From the NCBI GenBank assembly GCA_022790685.1, contig JAAVXQ010000059.1, forward strand, positions 1 to 5,188: 5,188 bases of DNA. The letters run 5' to 3'. The notes beneath the pieces were generated by a model. It searched no databases. It was not told the origin of the DNA and saw nothing but the letters and a program-made list of their open reading frames with translations. Positions 1-4,725 of this stretch are shown piece by piece. Position numbers and translations under genes: made by a program. Position 1 is the first letter of the stretch. Each line of letters opens with the position of its first letter. The DNA is from Clostridia bacterium (lineage in GTDB: Bacteria > Bacillota > Clostridia > TANB77 > CAG-508).

Positions 1-28
1 CCAATACTCTCAAATTCACTTTAGCCAT
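1..28 (-). CDS. 5' end of an unidentified gene (nine codons visible)
   Basis: An ATG at 28-26 opens a frame that runs off the window edge and reads MAKVNLRVL. A full-strength Shine-Dalgarno (AAGGAGGT, positions 36-43) sits 8 nt upstream, and a consensus promoter lies at 78-106. Together these make a genuine start very likely. Nine residues are too few to name a family, so no function is proposed. The gene has its own promoter behind the rplS terminator, so it is a separate transcription unit from the SRP/ribosomal operon. Confidence 0.75.
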
Positions 29-77
29 TTCGCTTACCTCCTTGTTTAATTTTGGCATAAAAACAAAGTAACTTTTA

Positions 78-106
78 ATTATATCACCTTAAAAATATTA
101 TGTCAA
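78..106 (-). promoter_or_regulatory. Consensus sigma-A promoter with extended -10
   Basis: On the minus strand, TTGACA (106-101) is followed by a 17-nt spacer and TATAAT (83-78). Both hexamers match consensus exactly. The spacer ends in TGA, which gives the TGnTATAAT extended -10. Transcription should begin near position 71, leaving a leader of roughly 40 nt that carries the AAGGAGGT ribosome binding site before the ATG at 28. No operator-like inverted repeat overlaps the hexamers, so strong constitutive expression is the simplest reading (inference). Confidence 0.9.
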
Positions 107-274
107 ATTCATTTACTAATTTTCTACAATCTATGACATTTATAACATTTTTCAACGTTTCAATTAAACAATATATACTTTATATAAATTATTTTTACTT
201 ACCAGAAGTATATAGTTTATTTTTATAAAAAAATTAAAATTTTGTAATTAGGCTTATTTTTTTTTTAATTTTCT
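107..274. other. Gene-free AT-rich spacer
   Basis: Apart from the weak inverted repeat at 166-218 and a run of ten T at 257-266, I see no coding frame, RNA gene or further promoter here. Together with the promoter and terminator beside it, this accounts for the gene-free stretch 29-349 between rplS and the left-edge gene. Confidence 0.6.
166..218. repeat. AT-rich imperfect inverted repeat
   Basis: TATATACTT at 172-180 is the reverse complement of AAGTATATA at 206-214. A further four pairs (166-169 with 215-218) follow after a two-base bulge. The loop is about 25 nt. It lies some 60 bp upstream of the -35 of the left-edge gene, a position compatible with an upstream regulator site. In sequence this AT-rich, such a repeat can arise by chance, so a function is not claimed. 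Confidence 0.3.
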
Positions 275-326
275 AAAAAATAAAAAACATCTATATAATA
301 ATTTAAATATATCATATAGACGTTTT
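275..326 (-). terminator. Rho-independent terminator after rplS
   Basis: Positions 314-326 and 284-296 form a 13-bp stem with one G-U wobble. Three more pairs extend it inward after a mismatch. On the minus strand the stem runs into six T (287-282), one A, then six T (280-275). It lies 24 nt beyond the rplS stop codon and closes the ylxM-rplS operon. The stem is AT-rich, as expected in this genome. The plus-strand side has only a short T run, so it should act mainly on minus-strand transcription. Confidence 0.8.
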
Positions 327-349
327 AATATTATTTCTATAATATTTTA

Positions 350-910
350 TTATTCTTCTTTTTTTGTTTCTTCTACTTCGGCTGTTTTTTCAGCAACTTC
401 TGATTTAACTTCTTCAGTTACTTTTTCTGCTTCATTAATTTTAGCTTCTTCTACTTTTGTAGCTTCTACAGCTTCGGCAATAGCTTCTTCAGTAGCCACT
501 TCTGCTACTTCTGATTCTCCAGGAACAATTTCTTCTTTTATAATGATTTCATTAGTTTCAATTCTAGCTCCAACTTTTTCTTTAGTTTTAGCAGCTTTAC
601 CAACTCTATCTCTTAAGTAGTATAATTTTGCACGTCTTGCTTTACCTACTCTTACTACTTCTACTTTTTCAACCATTGGTGAATGTACTAAGAATGTTTT
701 TTCTACACCAACACCATAAGAAATTCTTCTTACTGTAAATGTAGCATTTACACCTCCACCTTGTTTTTTAATTATTATTCCTTCGAATACTTGTATTCTT
801 TCTTTGTTACCTTCTTTAATTCTAACATGAACTCTAACAGTATCACCTATTTTTAATTCTGGTATTTTATTTTTTAGTTGTTCATGTTCAATAGATTTTA
901 AAATATCCAT
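350..910 (-). CDS. rplS: 50S ribosomal protein L19 with long acidic C-terminal tail
   Basis: L19 is a large-subunit protein that contributes to the 30S-50S interface. Residues 1 to about 112 match the family throughout: the N-terminal helix, GDTVRVHVRIKEG near 22-34, FEGIIIKK at 42-49, FTVRRISYGVGVEKTF at 58-73 and AKLYYLRDRVGKAAK at 94-108. The usual protein ends near this point at about 115 residues. Here about 74 more residues follow, rich in Glu, Ala, Val and Lys with no Asp; 23 of the last 66 are Glu. The frame is open without disruption to the TAA at 350-352, so the tail is part of the gene. AAGGAGG (917-923) lies 6 nt before the ATG. It is the last gene of the operon, 32 nt after trmD. 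The L19 identity is secure; the role of the tail is unknown. Confidence 0.97.
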   Translation of the reverse strand: MDILKSIEHEQLKNKIPELKIGDTVRVHVRIKEGNKERIQVFEGIIIKKQGGGVNATFTVRRISYGVGVEKTFLVHSPMVEKVEVVRVGKARRAKLYYLRDRVGKAAKTKEKVGARIETNEIIIKEEIVPGESEVAEVATEEAIAEAVEATKVEEAKINEAEKVTEEVKSEVAEKTAEVEETKKEE

Positions 911-942
911 TTTTATCCTCCTTCTTTAAAATTTGTAAACTT

Positions 943-1653
943 TTATTTTAAACTCTCTATATATTTTCTTTCCTCTTCTGTTAAGTCTTGTTTCTCTAAA
1001 AGTTCTGGTCTTTTATAAAAAGTATTTTTTAAAGCTTCTTTTCTTCTCCATTTTTTTATGTTTTCATGATGTCCAGATTTAAGAACTTCAGGAACTTCCA
1101 TTCCTTCAAAAATCTCTGGTCTTGTGTATTGTGGGTATTCTAATATTCCCTTTGAAAAACTTTCTTCTTCAGTAGAACCATTAGAAAGTACTCCATCTAT
1201 ATATCTTGATACAGAATCAATTAAAACCATTGCTGGAATTTCTCCTCCTGTTAAAACATAGTCACCTATTGAAATTTCTTCATCAACAATTTTATCTAGA
1301 ACTCTATTATCTATTCCTTCATAATGACCACATAAAATAATTAAATGTTCTTCTTTAGATAGCTCTTCTACTTTTTCTTGACAAAGCACTTTTCCTTGTG
1401 GAGACATATATATCACTTTTGATTTATCACTTCTAACAGAACAAAAACTATCATATACAACATCTGGCTTTATAAGCATTCCTGCTCCACCACCATATAT
1501 TGTATCATCAACTTTTTTATGTTTGTCTTTTGAAAAATCTCTAATATTGGTAATATTTATATCTATCAAATTATTTTCCACTGCTCTTCCTATAATACTT
1601 TGCTTTATAGGTTCAAACATTTCAGGAAAAAGTGTTAATATATCAAACTTCAT
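943..1653 (-). CDS. trmD: tRNA (guanine-N1-)-methyltransferase TrmD
   Basis: TrmD transfers a methyl group from S-adenosylmethionine to N1 of G37, next to the anticodon, and so prevents +1 frameshifting. The 236-residue length is normal. The N-terminus MKFDILTLFPEMF, VDDTIYGGGAGM at 48-59, SPQG at 84-87, CGHYEGID at 108-115 and the SPOUT trefoil-knot stretch ISIGDYVLTGGEIPAM (127-142) with DSVSR ending at Arg150 are all present. The C-terminal tRNA-binding part shows YPQYTRPEIFEG (173-184), KSGHHENIKKWR (192-203) and RPELL (215-219). By alignment from memory, Glu116 and Arg154 of the E. coli enzyme correspond to Glu112 and Arg150. The catalytic Asp169 position is occupied by Glu164, in EEESF. 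The start is one base after the rimM stop, and its ribosome binding site (AGAAGGA) lies inside the end of rimM, which suggests translational coupling. Confidence 0.97.
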   Translation of the reverse strand: MKFDILTLFPEMFEPIKQSIIGRAVENNLIDINITNIRDFSKDKHKKVDDTIYGGGAGMLIKPDVVYDSFCSVRSDKSKVIYMSPQGKVLCQEKVEELSKEEHLIILCGHYEGIDNRVLDKIVDEEISIGDYVLTGGEIPAMVLIDSVSRYIDGVLSNGSTEEESFSKGILEYPQYTRPEIFEGMEVPEVLKSGHHENIKKWRRKEALKNTFYKRPELLEKQDLTEEERKYIESLK

Positions 1654-1654
1654 T

Positions 1655-2158
1655 TTAAAGTCCTTCTATTAAATTTACTATTATTTTTTTATTTTCTATA
1701 TCTATTTGCTTTATAACCTCATCAATTCCAGGTAAAAGTTTTTCTTTTCCTTCTTCATCTTTTACAACATATACATCATTACTTCCAGTTGAAAATATAT
1801 CTTCAACTTTTCCAATTAAGATATTCTCTTGTGTATAAACTTCTAAACCAATTAAATCAGCTATATAATATACACCTTCTGGAAGTTTTTCTAAAGAATC
1901 TCTATCAACTAAAATATATGTATTTCTCAAAGTTTCAGCTTGTTCTATAGTATCAATTCCTTTAAATTTTAAAATAACTTGATTTTTACTATATCCTACT
2001 TTTTGAATCTCATATTCTTTTAATTCATTTTTCTTCTTTAAAAAAATTTTTTTAATTCTTTCAAATCTTGTACTGTCCTCTGAAAAAGAATTGACTTTAA
2101 CTTCTCCTTTTAGTCCTTTTGTATTTACAATTTGTCCTAGTTCTAAAAACTTTTCCAT
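1655..2158 (-). CDS. rimM: Ribosome maturation factor RimM
   Basis: RimM binds assembling 30S subunits, in known systems through S19, and promotes folding of the 16S rRNA 3' (head) domain. The 167-residue length is typical. The N-terminal RimM domain begins with LGQIVNTKGLKGEVKV (7-22). The Gln-Ala-Glu segment at 73-75 and YILVDRDSL (81-89) close it. The C-terminal PRC-barrel domain includes YYIADLIGLEV (97-107), IGKVEDIFSTGSNDVYVV (115-132) and LLPGIDEVI (141-149). The ATG at 2158-2156 follows an AGAAGG ribosome binding site that overlaps the khpA stop, with a 9-nt gap between genes. In Bacillus an extra gene, ylqD, sits between khpA and rimM; it is absent here. Confidence 0.96.
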   Translation of the reverse strand: MEKFLELGQIVNTKGLKGEVKVNSFSEDSTRFERIKKIFLKKKNELKEYEIQKVGYSKNQVILKFKGIDTIEQAETLRNTYILVDRDSLEKLPEGVYYIADLIGLEVYTQENILIGKVEDIFSTGSNDVYVVKDEEGKEKLLPGIDEVIKQIDIENKKIIVNLIEGL

Positions 2159-2167
2159 AAAAACCTT

Positions 2168-2398
2168 CTAATCTAAAAATTCTATTGTTACTTTTTTATG
2201 TTCTTTTATAGCTATAGCTTTCATAATAGTTCTAATGGCCTTTGCCATCTTACCTTGTCTTCCAATAACTTTTCCCATATCAGTTTTAGAAACTTTTACT
2301 TCATAACAAATAGATTTTGCATTTGTATTTTCTGTAATAGATACTTCTTCTTTGTTATCTACCAAATTTTTAATAACTACTTCTAGTATATCTTTCAT
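2168..2398 (-). CDS. khpA: KH-domain RNA-binding protein KhpA (YlqC family)
   Basis: This is a single-KH-domain protein. Studied relatives in Streptococcus and other Bacillota bind RNA broadly, pair with KhpB and influence cell elongation and division. The KH signature is clear: MGKVIGRQGKMAKAIRTI (41-58), with the GxxG loop Gly46-Arg-Gln-Gly49. A beta strand before it and VTIEFLD at the end complete the small fold. An in-frame ATG six bases earlier (2404) directly abuts the AGGAGG box with no spacing. The ATG at 2398 has the normal 6-nt spacing and gives MKDILEVVI... with 76 residues, close to the family norm, so I chose it. The location between rpsP and rimM is the standard one. Confidence 0.93.
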   Translation of the reverse strand: MKDILEVVIKNLVDNKEEVSITENTNAKSICYEVKVSKTDMGKVIGRQGKMAKAIRTIMKAIAIKEHKKVTIEFLD

Positions 2399-2404
2399 TT
2401 GCAT

Positions 2405-2410
2405 CCTCCT
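2405..2410 (-). promoter_or_regulatory. Shine-Dalgarno box that decides the khpA start
   Basis: AGGAGG at 2410-2405 touches the upstream ATG (2404-2402) and lies exactly six bases before the second in-frame ATG (2398-2396). Initiation at the first ATG would leave no room between the ribosome's anti-Shine-Dalgarno contact and the P-site codon. The second is therefore the likely start. Confidence 0.8.
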
Positions 2411-2422
2411 TTTTGCTATAAA

Positions 2423-2659
2423 TTATTTTGACATTTTTTCTATTAAAGCTTTAACTGTATCTGTTGGTTTTGCTCCATTTTTGATCCATTGTTGAACTTT
2501 TTCATTGTCTAAAACTATTGTAGCAGGATCTGTCATAGGATTATATGTTCCTATTTTCTCAACGATTTTTCCATCTCTTGGAGATCTTGAATCAGCTACT
2601 ACTATGTGATAGAAAGGAGCTTTTTTCTTTCCAACCCTTTGTAATCTTATTTTTACCAT
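2423..2659 (-). CDS. rpsP: 30S ribosomal protein S16
   Basis: S16 is an early-binding 30S protein that contacts the 16S rRNA 5' and central domains. At 78 residues it is a compact bacterial S16. The N-terminal MVKIRLQRVGKKKAPFYHIV (1-20) is diagnostic. VADSRSPRDGKIVEKIGTYNP (21-41) follows, and a C-terminal helix carries the QQWIKNGAKPTDTV motif (56-69). The ATG at 2659 is preceded by AGGAGGTGA (2676-2668), a nearly full-length Shine-Dalgarno. The 72-nt gap after ffh is the largest inside the operon. It holds no convincing terminator, so read-through from ffh is expected. Confidence 0.98.
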   Translation of the reverse strand: MVKIRLQRVGKKKAPFYHIVVADSRSPRDGKIVEKIGTYNPMTDPATIVLDNEKVQQWIKNGAKPTDTVKALIEKMSK

Positions 2660-2731
2660 TTATAAATTCACCTCCTAAAAATTTTCTTATATATATTTAA
2701 AAACTTCATAAATTGAAATTTAATTATATAA

Positions 2732-4087
2732 CTATTTTAAATTGTTAAAATCTTTAAGTTCATCCATATTAAAGTTCTTCATCATCCTTCTCATACCTTT
2801 ATCTGATGTCATTTCTTTCATCATTTTTTGAGTCATTTCAAAAGATTGCATAAATTTATTAATTGCCTGTACAGTAGTTCCACTACCTTTAGCTATTCTT
2901 AATCTTCTACTACCATTTAGGATTTTAGGATTCTGTCTTTCTTCTTTGGTCATAGAACATATTATAGCCTCAATTTTTCCAAATTCTTTTTCATCTATAT
3001 TAGCATCTTTTATTTTATTCATTCCTGGTATCATTTTAAGTATTGAAGAAAATGACCCCATTTTTTTTATTTGTCTAAGTTGAGTTAAATAATCTTCTAA
3101 ATCAAATTTTTGTTTTTTTAATTTTTTCTCTAATTTTTCAGCTTCTTCTAAATCAAAAGTTTCTTCTGCTTTTTCTATTATTGAAAGTACATCTCCCATT
3201 CCAAGAATTCTTGATGCCATTCTCTCTGGATGAAATACTTCAATATCACTAAGCTTTTCTCCTGTAGCAATATATTTTATTGGTCTACCTGTTATTTTCT
3301 TTACTGATAATGCTGCACCACCACGAGTATCTCCATCTAATTTTGTAAGAACTATTCCATCAATTCCCAAGTCTTGATTAAATTTATCTGCTATGTTAAC
3401 AGCATCTTGACCTGTCATAGAATCTACAACTAGTAATATTTCATGAGGTTTTGCATTTTTCTTTAAATCTTTTAATTCTTGCATTAATACTTCATCTATT
3501 TGAAGTCTACCAGCAGTATCTATTATGACTACATCATTTAATTTAGAATAAGCAACTGAAATAGCTTGCTTTGCAATTACATTTACATCTTTTGTCTGTT
3601 CATTTGTATATACTGGTATATCTAGTTGTTTTCCAACAACTTCAAGTTGTTTTATAGCTGCTGGTCTATAAACATCACATGCAACTAATAATGGTTTTTT
3701 CCCTTGTTTTCTTATAATATTTGCAAGTTTTCCACATGTTGTTGTTTTTCCAGAACCTTGAAGTCCTACTAACATTATTATTGTTGGTGGATTTGGAGTA
3801 AAATTAATTTTACTTTCTTCGCCACCTAATAATGTTATAAGTTCATCTTTAACTATTTTTACAACTTGTTGACCAGGTGTAAGTGATTTTAGAACATCTT
3901 GACCTAAAGATTTTTCTTCAATTACCTTTATAAATTCTTTAACAATTTTATAGTTTACATCAGCCTCTAGTAAAGCTAATTTAACTTCTCTTAAAACTTC
4001 TTTTAAGTCATTTTCTGTAATTCTTGCTTTACCTTTTAATTTTCTTGTAATTTCTTGTAATCTTGAAGATAATCCTTCAAAAGCCAT
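2732..4087 (-). CDS. ffh: Signal recognition particle GTPase Ffh (SRP54)
   Basis: Ffh binds 4.5S/6S SRP RNA and signal sequences of nascent membrane and secreted proteins, then docks with FtsY at the membrane. With this start it has 451 residues, a normal length. Order: N domain (about 1-95, with ALLEADVNYKIVKEF); G domain with P-loop GLQGSGKTT (108-116), DVYRPAA (138-144), DTAGR (190-194), TKLDGDTRGGAAL (248-260) and ATGEK (274-278); methionine-rich M domain (about 328-451) with the SRP-RNA-binding SRRLRIAKGSG (393-403) and GMRRMMK (431-437). An in-frame GTG nine bases upstream (4096) would add three residues, but it sits only 3 nt from the GAGG box. The ATG at 4087 gives the family-typical MAFEGL, with a somewhat long 12-nt spacing. 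The ATG is preferred; the GTG is not excluded. Confidence 0.97.
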   Translation of the reverse strand: MAFEGLSSRLQEITRKLKGKARITENDLKEVLREVKLALLEADVNYKIVKEFIKVIEEKSLGQDVLKSLTPGQQVVKIVKDELITLLGGEESKINFTPNPPTIIMLVGLQGSGKTTTCGKLANIIRKQGKKPLLVACDVYRPAAIKQLEVVGKQLDIPVYTNEQTKDVNVIAKQAISVAYSKLNDVVIIDTAGRLQIDEVLMQELKDLKKNAKPHEILLVVDSMTGQDAVNIADKFNQDLGIDGIVLTKLDGDTRGGAALSVKKITGRPIKYIATGEKLSDIEVFHPERMASRILGMGDVLSIIEKAEETFDLEEAEKLEKKLKKQKFDLEDYLTQLRQIKKMGSFSSILKMIPGMNKIKDANIDEKEFGKIEAIICSMTKEERQNPKILNGSRRLRIAKGSGTTVQAINKFMQSFEMTQKMMKEMTSDKGMRRMMKNFNMDELKDFNNLK

Positions 4088-4114
4088 ATTTTTCACTTAC
4101 CTCTCTATACTAAT

Positions 4115-4462
4115 TTAAACTAAACAATTTAATTTGTTTTTTACATCCTCAAGAACATTAGCTATTTCTCTGTCTTCCATTTTATCAGTAATCTTTGTAA
4201 TTTCTGATAAAATTACAGATATTTTTTCTTCTTGCATTATTGTCTTCTTCATAATACCTAACTTCTCTTCGTACTCGAAAAGCTTACATTCTCCCTTCTT
4301 TAGATTATCTCTAACAGCTTGCCTAGTAATATTTTCATTTTCTGCTATTTCTGATAAAGATAAATCTTTATTGTAGTAATCATCTAGAAATTCAAATTGC
4401 TTTTTTGTAAGTAAGCTACTATATATATCAAGTAAAATACTTATTTCAACTTTCCTTTCCAC
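4115..4462 (-). CDS. ylxM: YlxM-family helix-turn-helix protein, SRP-associated
   Basis: YlxM is a small protein encoded next to ffh across Bacillota. In Streptococcus it has been reported to interact with SRP components and modulate SRP GTPase activity. This 115-residue protein shows the family layout. LLTKKQFEFLDDYYNKDLS (17-35) leads into a sigma-region-4-like helix-turn-helix with LSEIAENENITRQAVRDNLK (36-55). YEEKLG (64-69) and a long charged helix to the C-terminus follow. The start is GTG at 4462, 7 nt after AGGGGTGA (4474-4467). An ATG two bases upstream is out of frame and opens only a 7-codon frame. The 27-nt gap to the ffh ATG supports co-expression. It is the first gene of the operon. 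Confidence 0.93.
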   Translation of the reverse strand: MERKVEISILLDIYSSLLTKKQFEFLDDYYNKDLSLSEIAENENITRQAVRDNLKKGECKLFEYEEKLGIMKKTIMQEEKISVILSEITKITDKMEDREIANVLEDVKNKLNCLV

Positions 4463-4495
4463 ATAATCACCCCTTTTTATATGTAATGCTAATAT

Positions 4496-4524
4496 ACTTT
4501 ACACCTTTTTTATTAATTTGTCAA
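4496..4524 (-). promoter_or_regulatory. Sigma-A promoter of the ylxM-ffh-rplS operon
   Basis: TTGACA (4524-4519) is exact. After a 17-nt spacer comes TAAAGT (4501-4496), which keeps the key first, second and last positions of the -10 hexamer. The spacer ends in GGTG just before it. Transcription from about 4489 would give a leader of about 27 nt with the AGGGGTGA ribosome binding site of ylxM. AT tracts at about 4531-4553, just upstream of the -35, could serve as an UP element. A shifted TATATT lies too far from the -35 (22 nt). Confidence 0.75.
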
Positions 4525-4559
4525 TACTTTTATAGTAAAAAATCCTATTTTTAGCAACA

Positions 4560-4688
4560 TTATATAAGATAATAATAAAATATTTTATGATAAATTGTGG
4601 GGACCGTTTTAGAAAATGTTATAAGCGAAGCTTTTACATTTTCTTAAATGGGGATATCATAAAAATATTTTATTATTATCTTATATAA
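4560..4688. repeat. 129-bp two-tier palindromic element
   Basis: Positions 4560-4592 pair with 4655-4688 in a stem of about 33 bp, perfect except for one extra base in the right arm. The stem is almost pure A/T. The 62-nt interior holds a second hairpin (4604-4651). Unpaired GGGGA-containing flanks lie on either side: TGGGGA occurs at 4598-4603 and again at 4649-4654. There is no coding frame of note inside. The G-rich motifs stand out in this genome. The element sits between a terminator (which it abuts) and the ylxM promoter. It could be a non-autonomous mobile element (MITE or REP-like), a structured RNA, or a DNA cruciform site. No clear target-site duplication is visible. Confidence 0.85.
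4604..4651. repeat. Inner hairpin capped by GCGAAGC
   Basis: Inside the palindrome, 4604-4609 pairs with 4646-4651 (one G-T wobble). After a T-T mismatch, 4611-4619 pairs perfectly with 4636-4644. After a small internal loop, AAGC (4623-4626) pairs with GCTT (4630-4633) around a GAA triloop. The tip, GCGAAGC, matches the well-known exceptionally stable DNA mini-hairpin. The nested design implies selection for folding of single-stranded DNA or RNA (inference). Confidence 0.75.
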
Positions 4689-4722
4689 AAAAAGTAACAA
4701 GAAGTAAATCTTGCTACTTTTT
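4687..4722 (-). terminator. Rho-independent terminator after the right-edge gene
   Basis: Positions 4689-4696 pair with 4715-4722, and 4698-4702 with 4709-4713. One A-C mismatch separates them and the loop is six bases. On the minus strand the hairpin ends in seven T (4693-4687). It begins 3 nt after the stop codon of the gene at 4726. T residues on the plus side could also allow weak termination in the other direction, but no plus-strand gene is seen. Confidence 0.85.
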
Positions 4723-4725
4723 ATT

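Noticed and set aside
257..266. Run of ten T as a second terminator or phase-variable tract
   Set aside because: No hairpin stem adjoins it in the correct orientation, and it lies outside any gene or promoter spacer. It may be simply compositional.
2198..2386. A 62-codon plus-strand open frame opposite khpA
   Set aside because: It is antisense to a well-supported KH-domain gene, its translation is a Phe/Tyr/Asn-rich composition artefact, and no matching plus-strand promoter or neighbouring plus-strand gene exists.
2660..2731. Possible internal promoter in the ffh-rpsP gap
   Set aside because: TATATAA-like strings are present, but no -35 hexamer at proper spacing can be seen. The strong ribosome binding site is enough to explain the spacing.
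4134..4376. An 80-codon plus-strand open frame opposite ylxM
   Set aside because: It mirrors the ylxM coding strand, has a Ser/Phe/Ile-rich low-complexity translation and no recognisable domain.
4536..4553. A six-pair A/T hairpin just upstream of the operon -35 element
   Set aside because: The stem is all A/T and short, lies in a region of A and T runs, and is better viewed as a possible UP-element-like AT tract than as a terminator.
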